DNA of 64,000 nucleotides from Xiphophorus maculatus. Its lineage: Eukaryota > Chordata > Actinopteri > Cyprinodontiformes > Poeciliidae. The stretch is taken from the NCBI RefSeq assembly GCF_002775205.1, contig NC_036453.1:32279213-32343212 (forward strand), given 5' to 3'. Within the stretch, counting starts at the first letter, position 1. The number at the start of each line of letters is the position of its first letter. Under the pieces are notes generated by a model, which saw only the letters and a program-made list of their open reading frames with translations, was not told where the DNA came from and searched no databases. Below, in pieces: positions 39,101 through 51,600 of the stretch. The position numbers and the translations under genes are program-made.

Positions 39101-39515
39101 ATTTAACAACATAGCTAAACCTTTAGGATTGCATGAAAAAAACCACTCATCCCCCTGGACTTAATATTTTGTAGAAAACTAAAACAGTTGTGATACAACT
39201 TGTGACAGCAGTGGGCACATTTGAGTAGGTTCTTGATTAAAGCCAAGCATTTGCCACTGGATTGTGTGCAGCAGTACTTTCTCCAGTCAGCAACAGCAGT
39301 AAGTAGTTGGTCTTGAGGGGCCTCTAAAACCAGAATTGGCATCTGACCAGCTGAGATAACTGACTGCTCTGAGTGAAAATAAGTAAATAAATATACAACA
39401 GCAGAGTTCCTCTAAAGCTTAGTAAATCCAGGCCTAACTCTCTCCTCCTGTTTGTTCCTGTTTAGAGTCTGCAGAGAGTGCTGCACATGGAAACCATGTA
39501 GAAGATGAATTATAA
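30195..39515 (+). CDS. hyou1: Hypoxia up-regulated 1 (Grp170/ORP150), ER Hsp110-type chaperone
   Basis: Twenty-three coding exons join in phase to 976 residues: 30195-30264, 30431-30524, 30651-30729, 30817-30971, 32183-32259, 32348-32529, 32611-32726, 32809-32995, 33089-33223, 33403-33485, 33574-33706, 33807-33994, 34147-34285, 34493-34550, 35452-35528, 35620-35775, 35881-36035, 36114-36201, 36288-36544, 37077-37161, 37434-37689, 37770-37880 and 39466-39515. A signal peptide ([16 protein letters not shown]) precedes the Hsp70-type ATPase: [52 protein letters not shown]. Then come a substrate domain, an acidic Glu/Lys-rich loop (exons 16-18), the helical Hsp110-like domain (LEAFIFETQ), and the C-terminus VEDEL, an ER-retrieval signal of the KDEL type. 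The protein is an ER-lumen chaperone and nucleotide exchange factor for BiP. Exon 1 is untranslated. AATAAA signals lie near 39966 and 40695. Confidence 0.96.
31105..31133. repeat. Perfect hairpin in hyou1 intron
   Basis: Arms 31105-31113 and 31125-31133 (9 bp) pair exactly; the 11-nt loop itself contains the palindrome GCATGC. Confidence 0.85.
34818..35301. mobile_element. hAT-type MITE in hyou1 intron
   Basis: The ends are TAGGGCTG and CAGCCCTA, with ATATCG-rich subterminal sequence on both sides. Flanks CTTTGAAC (34810-34817) and CTGTGAAC (35302-35309) match at seven of eight positions. Confidence 0.8.
38089..38607. mobile_element. hAT-type MITE in the last hyou1 intron
   Basis: The left end CATGGGTCTGCAAC and right end GTTGCAGACCCTTG are inverted. 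Flanking octamers CACTAGGA (38081-38088) and TACTAGGA (38608-38615) match at seven of eight positions. No coding content. Confidence 0.82.
38786..38995. mobile_element. Short hAT-type MITE in the last hyou1 intron
   Basis: The ends are CAGGGGTGGGCAA and a right end of CCCCCCCTG, both followed inwards by CCTGG/GGAGGGC-type inverted sequence. The 8-bp duplication AACTATAA is exact (38778-38785 and 38996-39003), so the insertion is fairly young. Confidence 0.9.
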
Positions 39516-42500
39516 CAACTGGACCTGAGGCGGGAAACGAAAATCACTATTTATTATCACATTTTCAACTTTGTTAGCCTTTTTTTAATTTTTCTTTTTT
39601 TATTGCCCTGTTCAGTTCCTGGGCTGATTCTGGTTAAAGACTGGAGGATATTCCTTCCACCTCTTCTCTCCCTACCACTTTGTCCCTTCATATCTTCTGA
39701 TCTCTTTGGACTTTGTGAGCATTGGACATTTTGAAGAAGCAGGTTATGAATAACTACAGCCTGAGAGACCATTGGTGCCCTGAAATACAATACAAAATAT
39801 GTCAAGTTTAAAATCTAAGTCTCTGTTTTTCAAAACGGTTAGATATGTAAATCATTTTGAAATGTTTGAATGATTTAACCTTGGCTGACCAGTTGGTCTG
39901 GAATGGTTTGAAATTCCTCTGGCATCACCCACAGCAGCTACGGTTCCAATGGAGACACTGGCACTTAATAAAATAACCTTTTAATTTTGTTTTATTTGGC
40001 ACAAAATTGAAAATTTTAAATCTCTAGAGTAATATTTGCAAAACAAAAAACAATGAACAGAGATGAAGCAAACTTTATATTTTAGTATATCAGCAGTAAT
40101 TACCATGTTTGTTCTAAATCTGACATTTGCCGAGACCAGCTTGAATGAACAGGCCAAGTTTAAATGCATCAACAAACTGGAATAGTTGAAGCAGCGTCTC
40201 CAGACGTCTGGCAGCATTTTCACTGAATCATATGAATATTGGAGACATCAATGCCTAGTGGACTCCACATTAGCGGAGCTCAATCGGTATGCTAGCATCC
40301 GTTTTTTTGGTTCAAATTACCAGCGTAGATACGATTGAGCTTTATTAAAAGAAAAAATACTTGACCAGGTGTGGTCTGTCATGTAGCTATGAAGCTGTAA
40401 GTATTGCAAATGATTGGTCCAGTCATTTAGGTCTGCTCATCAGTCAGTGTTTCTCTTACTTAAATGTGTGAATGGTAAATATATCTGTGAAGAAGTGTCA
40501 TTGGTTTTCACTGTTAAACACCCAGAGTGGATTTTTGGTTGTTTTTATTTCTCTTTAAACTGGTTCTTGTGCTAAATCTGAGCTGTTACCAGTTGTTGTC
40601 TCATGAAATGAAAAGGCCAATCTCGGCACTGTAAAACTGGTTCTGTCTCAGTCTGGTCAGAGACAGGAGAGATGCTCATATAAAACCCACTAGAAAATAA
40701 AATTTGAGTTCTACGTTTAAAACTCCGGAGTTAGTTTCAGTTATAGACTAATCAAAACACTGACGTAACATCAGGCCCCTCCTGTAATGTTGGGAATTTA
40801 GACCGATGTGTCACATTGAGCTTCTACAGTCCCATTTTTCACTTCATGTCTGTAGTGTGTGGGTGTGTGGGTGTTCACATGGACTCACTGTTGGTGCATA
40901 ATAGAAATAATGGGATCTGTTAAGATAAAGTGTCTCTCTATGAGAAGTGAAAAATGATGATCTAAAGTAGGTTGAAACAGATGTTAGAAATGATGATGTG
41001 GCAAACTAAGTAATTCAACTTAGTGGTTTTATAGAACCAGTTCAGAACCTGGTTGGTGTCGGTCCTTCTTTACCACTTTAGTTCAAGAAACGCATATGTG
41101 ATGCACATTACCACATTGGCTTCACCAGAACAGCCTTGCAGGAGAGGGGCCTTTAGGTTTAATTTGTGGTTCTTTGAAGGGAATAAATAAAGGCAGTAAA
41201 AAGAGATGAAATGTTTGTTTCTAAACCATAAATAAAGTTTTTTCTTTTTAAATTATTATATTTTTTTGAGTATGAACCCATGTTTGATTTTACTTTGGAG
41301 TGACTGAAAAAGTTGACAATGTCCCTGAGTCCATAGCAACATCTGATTGGATTCAATTCTAAGATATTTTTAAAAGCCTAGCAACTTTCTAATGCCATCT
41401 GTGGTGCAGGTGGTCAACACAGCTGTATCTGTGCTAGATTTTGGGTGGAAACATATCAGACTTATTGCATATTGAATTACTTCCTTAGACCAACTCATAA
41501 CTTGGTTGGGAATCCCTTTGGATATTTTTTAAGTGTACCTTTTAAACATCAGAACATTTTTGATCAGGGCAACCATATGGAAGAGTGTTCTGTTTATTGG
41601 CACATACACACCCACCTCCATCACTGTTGTTTTTTTTCCCAACTGGAATAAATCTGTCATTTATTCATGAAAAAATAAATGACAGATTTAAAGGGAAAGT
41701 GGTATGAATTGCTTGAAAGTTTTCCTGAAGCTAAATGTTTTTAAACATGTAGTTCTGCTAATGGTATTTTATAGAAGAGTAGGTTAACATCCAAATCACT
41801 CAGCAAAAGGCTTGAGATCAGGAGCAGAACTCAGCACAGCCACGTGGGAACCTACCCGCCATCATGATCTCATGAGACATTTCAACTTTTAAGCAAGTGG
41901 TCTACCTAGTTCCAAAATAAGTGACATAAATTCCATTCACAAGCAAATAAATGGAATTCAGACATTCTGATGGTAAAATAGTATTTTGCAGGTTGAAAGG
42001 TTTTTTGGATATTTCTAATTCTTGGATGATCAGCAAAGACTGTGGAGCTGGGAGTTTAGTAATAGTGCTGAAAATCCAGATAAAGTTATTCATGTAATGA
42101 ACAACAGATGGGACCTTCCAGTTCACATCTGTCTGCAAGTCACTAAAAAATATTTACACTTCATGGTTGCCATGGCACAGTAAGACCAGATTCAGTGCAG
42201 TCTGCTATTAGCACAGATGGAGCTGTCTGAGAATCCAGCTAAAATCGTTTGATCATTCAATTCTAGGTTCCTGGAGCTGGGCTCCAGCAGAGGACACTTT
42301 TAAATATTTTAATTCAAATGTAGAACTGAAGAAAAAAGCTGTTTTAGTCTTGGTAGCTACTGTGATCTACTGGTTATAACTGTAGAGTGAATCGATACTG
42401 TAGACTCGATCAGATTTATCTTTAAAACATCTTGGTAAGACTCACTTCATTTTTAGGGTTAGTTTAGAAGAAGTAAACCATGTGAAAACTGCAGCTCCTC

Positions 42501-42640
42501 GCTCACAAGACCGCCCTGTGTTCCTCTCCCAATATGGCGGAGGGGTTAACGTATTGCTGCAACGAATTTACAGTCGTGCGTCGCACTGATACGTAAGGAC
42601 ACCGGGACAGGAGCCATCATCAGTCACCAAGCTACGCCAC
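39516..42640. other. hyou1 3' region and hyou1-H2A intergenic
   Basis: Contains the hyou1 3' UTR with several AATAAA signals. No other gene is recognised; in particular no hmbs exon is seen, although HMBS lies in this neighbourhood in human. A perfect 17-bp hairpin is at 41649-41690. Confidence 0.6.
41649..41690. repeat. Perfect hairpin, 17-bp stem
   Basis: Arms 41649-41665 and 41674-41690 pair exactly around an 8-nt loop. Confidence 0.95.
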
Positions 42641-42644
42641 ATAA

Positions 42645-43082
<438 letters not shown>

Positions 43083-44150
43083 AGAAAGCCGCTGTAGTGG
43101 AGCTACCGCTTTTATATCACTGTCTTTCTAACTCGAGGCGGCGCTTCGGTTTCTGCTGTTTTCTATAATAAACTGCTTCATGCTTGAGATGCTGGAAACA
43201 AACCTTTCTTTCTTTAGAAGCAGTCCTGAACGGTGATTTTTGAACAGCTCTGATGTAAGCTCATTTTTTGTGCATTGTTTTTTTTGTGGTGCTTTCATTA
43301 AAGGGTGTTTGAACTGCTTTATTTTTTGGCTGTTTTTATCTTACGGGTATTTACAGAATGAGGCAGCGGGCTCCCATAAATCCATAGCCGGTGCTCTCTT
43401 CCTTTTTTCCACCTTGACACATTTCCAGAAGCCTTGTCAGTTCTGCCATTTCATCTGTATGCCTCTCAGGTTGTGTTTCAATATAAAAAACATAAGTGTC
43501 AACTGTATCATACTGACCAGTTATGTTTATATACATTTCAATTGTTCTTTCAAAACAATTATAAGGTATCTGATTGTTCTAAAGTAGCAGACCAATATAA
43601 ATGCACAGAGCTTGGAGTATGGCACTCTGCAAATATACTTGTCTAAACTTTTCATATTTAGCATAGCTGTTTTATGAAGATCACACATCACCATAATTTA
43701 CAATAATAAACAGTAAAATCTGACTACTTCATGGTGTGTAGTGCCATTAAACACATTTACATTTACATGAAGGTTTTACCCTTTTGTCTCCAAATCCATC
43801 CAGCCAGGATATTTATCACTGCAGAGGCTGCTGGTACATCTCCATCAGAAACTGAGACAACCAGCTGACATCCCAGCAAGGGACAATGTTGAATTTTGAT
43901 GTTTCTGATTTAGCATTATTATAGTAACTGTATATTACTGTAAATTGAATTACAGTAAATTAATGGTAAAATAACAGTAACTGTTAGACAAGACATTTTA
44001 TTGTTATTTTACAGTTCATGTTATTAACCTGATGTTATGATTCTGCTCTGCGCTGTTTCCCTCCTCAGCTCTCACCGCTGCAATCAGGTTCATACCATCC
44101 ACCTGCTCACCAGCAGTTACATTCAGCCTCAGACAGGCAGACAGTGTCAG
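43083..44150. other. Downstream of H2A, gene-free
   Basis: Holds the H2A 3' UTR and AT-rich sequence. No further gene is recognised. Confidence 0.6.
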
Positions 44151-44622
44151 ATACACTGCCTGGCCAAAAAAAAGTCGCCACCTGGATTTAACTAAGCAAA
44201 TAGGTACAAGCCTCCTATTGGATAAGTACTGCATAGGCGATTATCTTGCAGCTGGCAACAAATTATTTAACCCCAGCTGATGCAATGAGTAACTCCTCAT
44301 TTCTTAAACAACCATGGCAAAAGACACATCCTGTGGTCGTGGAAAAGACATTAGTCTGTTTAAGAAAGGACAAATCATTGGCATGCATCAAGCAGAGAAA
44401 CATCTAAGGAGATTGCAGAAACTACTAGAATTGGGTTAAGAACTGTCCAACGCATCATTAAAAACTGGAAGGATGGTGGGGAACCATCGTCTTCCAGGAA
44501 GAAATGTGGTCGGAAAAAAATCCTGAATGATCGTGATCGGTGATTACTTAAACGTTTGGTCAAATCAAATCGAAGAAAAACAACAGCAGAACTCAGGAGT
44601 ATGTTTAATTGTGAACGCTAAA
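44150..44622 (+). mobile_element. 5' part of a Tc1-like transposon
   Basis: Begins CACTGCCTGGCCAAAAAAAAGTCGCCACC, a typical left inverted repeat (only its start is quoted), then a transposase start at 44313 (MAKDTSCGRGKDISLFKKGQ). The helix-turn-helix region follows with frameshifts, and sequence stops matching after about 44622. Catalytic domain and right end are missing. Confidence 0.75.
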
Positions 44623-45413
44623 GCATTTAGCAAAGCTGTTAATAAATCATCACTGAATCAAAAATCCTCTGGCTTTATGTGTGAACCTACATGTGGGTAA
44701 AGAAACTCAAATCCAACATGACAAAGTCTTTTGCAAATGCAATGACAAGGAAAAGGAAATAGAGAAAGTGAGAGATAACACACAAATTGCTTGACTGCAG
44801 TATTTGATTGGCATCCTCTACACAAATGTAAAGCAAAAAAAAGAGAAGCTGCACAACATCACTAGCAAAGAATAAAAATGGAGCTGAATCAGCAATTGAG
44901 TTATTTGAATTTGTAGGTACAGCACAAGAATTAGTACTTTCAGTACTGTAACCACCTTTTGCGCTTAACCCTTTGGAGTCTTGGGTCTAAATGGCCGTTT
45001 TGGTCTAATTTTGAATTTACCCTTATATTGTCACCATAAAAACTATTTACCTTAATTTGTTTGGTATCATTATTTTCAGAACATCCTAAACTTTGTGATT
45101 TTACAGTGTTTGTTTCATTTTGACAAAATTTATTATCACATTGGAGCAAAAAACACACACAGAAACATGACGTCATGCCCGCCACAGGGCGGGCGTCGAC
45201 CTCAATTGTACCAATAGTACAGCCTACTTTTAACCAAAAGTAAAATGATTCTGTGTCTTCTTTCTAGTGTTTGCTCACATGCACACGGTTGCATGCTTAC
45301 ATAACTATAACATATAAAACTGGTAAGTCACACAAACAAAACTGATTAAGACAGGTCAACTCCCATTAGAGAAGGACTGTGCAGAATGAGAAGCTAAAAG
45401 CAGAGATCATGCT

Positions 45414-45448
45414 ATTATCTTTGCTTCACTTGGTGAAGCAAAGATAAT
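45414..45448. repeat. Perfect hairpin, 16-bp stem
   Basis: Arms 45414-45429 and 45433-45448 pair exactly around a 3-nt loop. Confidence 0.95.
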
Positions 45449-45460
45449 TGCCACTGGACC

Positions 45461-45501
45461 CCATCCAGCACTGGGGTCCAGTGGACCCCAGTGCTGGATG
45501 G
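45461..45501. repeat. 41-bp near-perfect palindrome
   Basis: Arms 45461-45480 and 45482-45501 (20 bp) pair exactly around a single base, only 12 bp after the preceding hairpin. Confidence 0.95.
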
Positions 45502-45870
45502 AGAATGTCACTCTGTATCTGTTCCATTTGTATGACTCTTCTGACTTCCAACATTTGATCACTTTCAGCATTAAACCCTGTTTTATACTTAAAATCTCAT
45601 TATTTCTCAAGGTAATGACACGGAGGGGTTTTGGTCGGGTCCTGAAATTGGTAAACGGACCTGGGTGGTGCACAGAGGGGGAAATGGGTGAACTACAACA
45701 CCAATGAACTGAAAAAAGTAAGACCGTAATACCATAATAGTCATATAAATATAAAAGCAGCAGTGTTTTCCATTTTTTGGTTGCTCCTTTGAAGGGTCAA
45801 CGCTGCAGATCATCTGCTTCCATCTCAACCTGTCCCATCATTAAACTACATTGTTACACCAACCAGTTGG

Positions 45871-45922
45871 TTGATGTAGTGAAGAAAAACATGTCGTTAC
45901 ATGTCTTTCTTCACTACATCAA
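45871..45922. repeat. Hairpin with 17-bp outer and 6-bp inner stem
   Basis: Outer arms 45871-45887 and 45906-45922 pair exactly; inside them ACATGT-CGTT-ACATGT forms a second stem. Confidence 0.92.
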
Positions 45923-47994
45923 TGCATCTTCTCCAAGGTCTTTCTCTTTTACCTGTCAGCTCTATCTTCAATATTCTTTGTCCACTATCACTCTTGTCCA
46001 AACCATCTCAACCTGGCCTCTCTGTAGCTTAATCTCTAAACTGCCCCACCTTCACAGTTCCTATTTATTTTTTTATTCCAATTTCTAACCTTGTCCATCT
46101 TATCGCTTCCCACAAAAATAATTATTTTTGACAGTCTATTTAGACTTTCCTTTGTGTTTGTAAAAGAAAACTGATTTAGACTCTAAAGAACATCATCTAT
46201 ATGGTATCAATAATAAATAGCTGTCTATTAAAAGCAGACATGTTTACAACTTGCAAAATTTGAGGTGAAAAAGCAACATGGTTTCCACGTAACTTTAAGA
46301 TAATCTGTTTCATATTTACTGTCCTCTGTATCTCAGAAAAACTCAGCAGAGGGCAGACATTTCATTTCTTTTACTTCACACACTGATATTGTTGTTCATG
46401 GTGTTGCTACCTTGTTGCATGTTGCATAAGGACCATGCAGCATAGGCCCCTTGAAACAGAAGCTAATTAATCCAGGTAGTGGAATTAGCCACATTACTGA
46501 CATTACTCCAAGCTGACAGTGATGTGCCATTCTGAATGCAAGTGTGTGTGAATGGAATCATTTGGCCTGTTGTGCCGTATGTGATAAATAATACTAAACA
46601 AATTAAACTTAAAGGTAATTCATCAAACTGGAAGACGGTTGTCCCTGGAGATGGGGGAAAATCAGTCCACTTCAGTTTGATTATTTAGCATCAATTAACA
46701 ATAGATGTCGTCTCAAGACAAGTTACAGGAAAACTCTCTTTTAATGTCCAATGTTGTCTTACTGACCAAGAAATCATTTACAGCCAGATTCCAGAGATTT
46801 TATTTTTAATAGAATAAACTCTATTTATAAAGAATTCTATGAAGTCATTACTGATGAGAGCTGCGGAATTGGATGGCTCAACCATGACTCTGTTTAAGTT
46901 TGGTAGCTGTACTGAAGAGTAACCTAGGATTGTTCTTATTTTCCTCTTTCAATGATGATAAATTTGCTGTTCTAGCTCAGCAAAGGGTCTTTTTTTATAG
47001 CAGCAGACTTTATTTCCAGGTCAAGGAGAACTCTTCTAGATGTGTAAAGCTCTTTTTCCTTCCGATTTTCTAGTATTGTGCTTTGATATACATAGTTTTT
47101 AATTAAAGCAGGGAGTCCAATGCCTAGTTACTTTCTTTTTCAAGGGGGCTACATTGTCTAATGCAACATGCAATGAGGAAGTAGCATTATGTAGTTTGTG
47201 AAAGACCAGAAATGAGATAGCTGCCCTCTACTGTGGTTTTCTATGATATAGAGGAAAGTAAAAATGGAAAAGATTCATTTAAAGTTGTAACAGCATTGTC
47301 GGAAAATGTCATTTTGCCTCAGAACCAGAGTAGATTAAACTCAAAGGTCATTTTAAAAATAGTCAAACAGGAAAAGGTTCCATTATTCACACTTTATATG
47401 ATATGTCAGCACAAAGTCCAGACTATGAAAAGAGGAGTGAATGGGTCTGTGGACATTTTGAGCAAAGCCAAATAAACCTTAGCTAGCATTAAAGACTAGG
47501 TACATTTAGGTTATCTCTTTAAGTGTTAATGTGGATGACAAAATCCCCCATTACAATAATTTTATCAGTATTTAACACTAAGTCAGCAAAGAAATCTGAT
47601 AATTGGTCTACAATTTAAAAGTAAGGGCCTGGTGTATGACTACAAACAGAAATGGTTTTAGTGGTCATGTAGCTATTAAATGGCCCAATAAATATGACTG
47701 AAAGATGGTGGTTGCTCTTCATCCTCATCCAGTATTTCGAGGAATGTGAACATTAAAATAATAAGGTCCCAGCAAGTCAATCTGACTATCACTAATTAGG
47801 TCATTCACTTGAAAAGAGAGATTGTCTATTAAAGAAATCACACATAATTGTTTTTTTTGTTTGTTCATTTGGAGTGGTATTTAATTGTATAAGATTTACA
47901 TGATTTGCTGTTTTTAGATTATTTTTGTATCTATTTGAGGTAAAATCTCTGCCTTGCAGGGATAATAATAGAAAATGTAACTACATTAACTTAA

Positions 47995-48110
47995 TGTCCA
48001 GGGTATACCCTGCCTCTCTCCCCATGGAGACCCCATGGAGACAGGCACCAGTCTCCCTGCAGTCCTGCAAGGATAAGCGAGTATAAGCAATGGATGGATG
48101 TCCATTGGAT
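47995..48110 (+). mobile_element. LINE/SINE 3' tail fragment
   Basis: TGTCCAGGGTATACCCTGCC, then GGATAAGCGAGTATAAGCAATGGATGGATG-type sequence (ends quoted only in part), is the 3' tail common to fish L2-group LINEs and the SINEs that use them. Confidence 0.6.
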
Positions 48111-48611
48111 GAATGTCTATAATCTTTACTTAGCAAAGTGTTCGGCACACATTCCCACCTAATGAAGTTTTTTTTTTTTTTTTATTGCTACCAAACTGAA
48201 GGCAGTTATTGTCTGAATCGATCTTCTACCATCTTATTATTACAGTGCAAATTGGGTTCTCCCTCAATAGGTTTACCCCAGATTTAAGAATAATAAGTTA
48301 AATAAGGTAATAGTTTGCTAGTTGACTGACAAAAGACAAGGTTGTCAAAGTAAGTAAAATAAACGACAATGTATTTCTGTCACGGATCTATACAACAAAA
48401 TCTAGATATTATCTAGCTACAAAATAAAAACTATGTATGATTCCTGAACTATTGACCTGGACTTTTCATCTTAGAATCACATGAAAATGTCTTGAAATAA
48501 AAAGTCAGGGGAAACCACAGTTGTGTGATGTCATGGAAGGTCCCTGTGTGAAGTACATATAGAGCGAGTGCAGAGGAAGCGCAGTAAAGTGGAAGAACGA
48601 AAGAGTGAAGA

Positions 48612-51600
48612 TGAAGCTCCAGCTTATTGTCTTCTTGGTGCTTGTACAAGGTGAGTTTACTTTCAATACTTTTTCACCGCTAAGGTTAGTCCTGAAAATT
48701 ATTTGTTCAATCTATTTCTTTTTGGTACTTGTGAGAAAAATCTTCAGTAAACTTATATATCTGGATTTGTGACTAAATGGTTTTTGGTTTCACTTTTGCT
48801 TATTTTAAGGCAATCAGTATGGTCACTTATGTGACACTATTTTCTTATAAAATGTCCTTATTAGAGAACATACAGAAGCTGCTTTGACTATACAGAACCG
48901 ACCTGTGCTTGCAGAACAGGAACACATCTGTACTTCTCCAAAACAAATACTCTCCTGTAGAGAAACTGAGTGCACAAACAGTTTAGGTACAGCTTAAAAA
49001 ATATTAGGACAAGTTTAAACTATACAATTGTGCATATACAAATATTGTGTTGGCATTAACAAATTGTTTTAATTAGTTACATTGTATTTAAGTTTATTAA
49101 AAAAGTTGTCAGTTGATTCACAGGCAAGATGAAGCACAAAACGATCATTAAGACGTAATCAAACATTAGATGTTTATCAAATTTAAACTCCGTATAAGAA
49201 CTCAGTTCAAGTTTCCTGGAAAAAGGTCAGTAGATATCTGAAGTCGTGACATACTAATTTAAAGAATTAGACTCTAAAAATAAAATGAATCATTCCTTGA
49301 TGCTGTTTAGGTTGAAGAAATTTTCTATGAAGATTTGTTAATGTTTCAAATGATTCAGTAGATCAGTAGAGTTGTGACTGCTGGCTTGAGTAGGGAGATA
49401 AATCGCAAGATTGCTAACAAAGCAACAATCTGTCTAAAAAATGAACCACAAGGCAAGCCTACAAAGCAAGAATACAATTAGCCCAAATACAGTGCCTTGA
49501 GGTATCTCACTAGTAAGATATGTTTTGGAAAATGGAAAGAAAATAATACATTTGTCATGTATGACTGGATTCATTCAAGAGCTGTACCTTTAGTTGACTC
49601 CAATCAAATTAACACTCCTTAGCAACAAATAAAACTGAAAATTAACCACAGGTAATAAATTAAAAACTGCTTATGTCAACAATCTAAAGATCTTGTCTTA
49701 AAGCTCAAATGTTTCAAACACATTAACAAGTTGATTTATTGTTAGATTGTGTCTTTCTTTTATTAGCAGTTGTATAATTGTATGATCTATGTATTTCTAT
49801 TCGACTAAAAACATGAACTGCTTTTTTTTTTTGACTTGCATGAGAATTGATAATGAACCTGAAATATTACAAAGAGAAACAAGGTCTTGATAGCCTTTGA
49901 AGCCCACTGTCCTGAGTAACGGTGTCAGTATGCCCCCACAAACTTATTTTCCAGATGTGTGTTTCAGCCTGTAAGAAAGAAAAAAACACTCAAGGCCCCC
50001 TTCAGCAGCCTACATCTAATCTATATTTTCTCTCACACCCGCCCCACTTTCTCTCTCAGCTAAGAGAATTGACCACATTACTTCCTGTCACAGCAGAAAA
50101 GCAACAGGGGGGCTGCTTGTTTGTAATGTTTCTTTTAAGGTCACACCACCTCCACACACACATAAGCAGAGGCAGAGCAATGACAAACAGGGGAACAGAT
50201 GAGTCAAGGTGTGAGAAGTAGATTTAGCTATGGACAGCTGTGAGAAGGAAAGATTATTTTGTTGTTCCACACTTTTATTGAAATTGTTCCAGTGGATAGG
50301 TGTATGTTGTTTCTGCTGGTTCAAACTTCTCTGTCAGAAGTGCTGTAGCCACAGTTACAAGTTTAGACTTTCAAGGAACTCATACTTCTCCTTTATTTTG
50401 TCACAGTTTCACTTGCAGAAAAGATGCAAAATGTGACTGCACTTAAGGGCTCCACTGTGGATCTACGCTGTCCTATTAGCAAATCTGATAAAGGCATCGT
50501 TGAATGGAGGGACCCAGACAACAATATTATGTTCTTCAACGATATTTCAGGTGAATATTGTACGTAGTATGTGTTAGTGAAACATTTTAGAAAATGACAA
50601 TATGTCACAATGATGACTAAGAGGCATGGAACTGTTGTTTTCTTTCTAGCAATAAAGGACAAACGATACAGCATCACCAAGCTGACCAACTCACAGTTCT
50701 CCATCAGTATCACCAATGTCACCTTTACAGATGGGGGTGTTTACACATGCACACAATATAAACCCAAACTGTCAGTGAAGACAGTGAGGGTGACAGTATT
50801 GGGTGAGTAAAATAAAGTAATCAAATAACAAAATATTTCTTGCAGCCACCTTTTAATCCACATTTGTACAATAGCGTCTGAATTAATGGTTTTTTTGTTG
50901 TTGTTTTGTTGTTGTTTTTCCATTTATTTAAAGATCTTCCAAGAATGTCAGTGACGAGGGAAGGAGAGAAGTCTGCTGTAAAATGCACCGCTAAGGGAAA
51001 CAACCAACCTCCCAAGATCACTTGGAAACTTAAAAATGAACCTGAATTTCAATGTATGTTGAAAAAGAAAAATGCAAACTTCAATATGAAAAAGTATCTT
51101 TGAATTGAGATTTAAAAAGGAACAAAGATAGAAGGAAAAGCACATGACAAAGTATAGTAAACAAGAGGAGTTGATGGAGTTTTTGTAATCTGCCAGGAAA
51201 ATGTCTCTAAGGGGACAATGATAAAGTGATACTGATACTGATCTTTACCCACAATATTGGGAACAGATGACTGGAGTTAAATAAATATTTTCTGTTGTAA
51301 GGTATTTCCTCTGCTCAGTGGCTGTTGTTAATGAACACTGTTTTTTTCCTCACAGTTCAAGGAACTACATATGAAGAACCCAAAACTTTTGTCACAGCAG
51401 CAATCTTATATGTTTATCCTGAGAATAGCAGAGTCACTGTGAAGTGCCTTGTTCACCACCCAGATCTGCATGCAGGGCCTTTGATGCAGTTTGTGAAAGT
51501 TGGAAAACAGAGTGAGTTCCTGACATCTCTTGCTATCTTTGTCAATTATCTCCAGGCAGAGAAAATATTCCCCCTGACAGGAGGTTTTATTGAAACCTGT

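Larger units (their letters stand above)
44623..48540. other. Gene-free, repeat-rich region before crtam
   Basis: Contains palindromes at 45414-45448, 45461-45501 and 45871-45922, a possible piggyBac-like left end (TTAACCCTTTGGAGTC at about 44967, partner not found), and a diffuse old repeat around 46560-47970. A LINE tail lies at about 47995-48110. No protein-coding gene is recognised. Confidence 0.5.

Noticed and set aside
44940-45185. Complete piggyBac-like MITE starting TTAACCCTTTGGAG
   Set aside because: The left end looks plausible but I could not find a matching inverted right end with TTAA, so no element is called.
47233-47475. 80-codon plus-strand frame as a gene
   Set aside because: No recognisable family, no splice context, and it lies in a diffuse old repeat.
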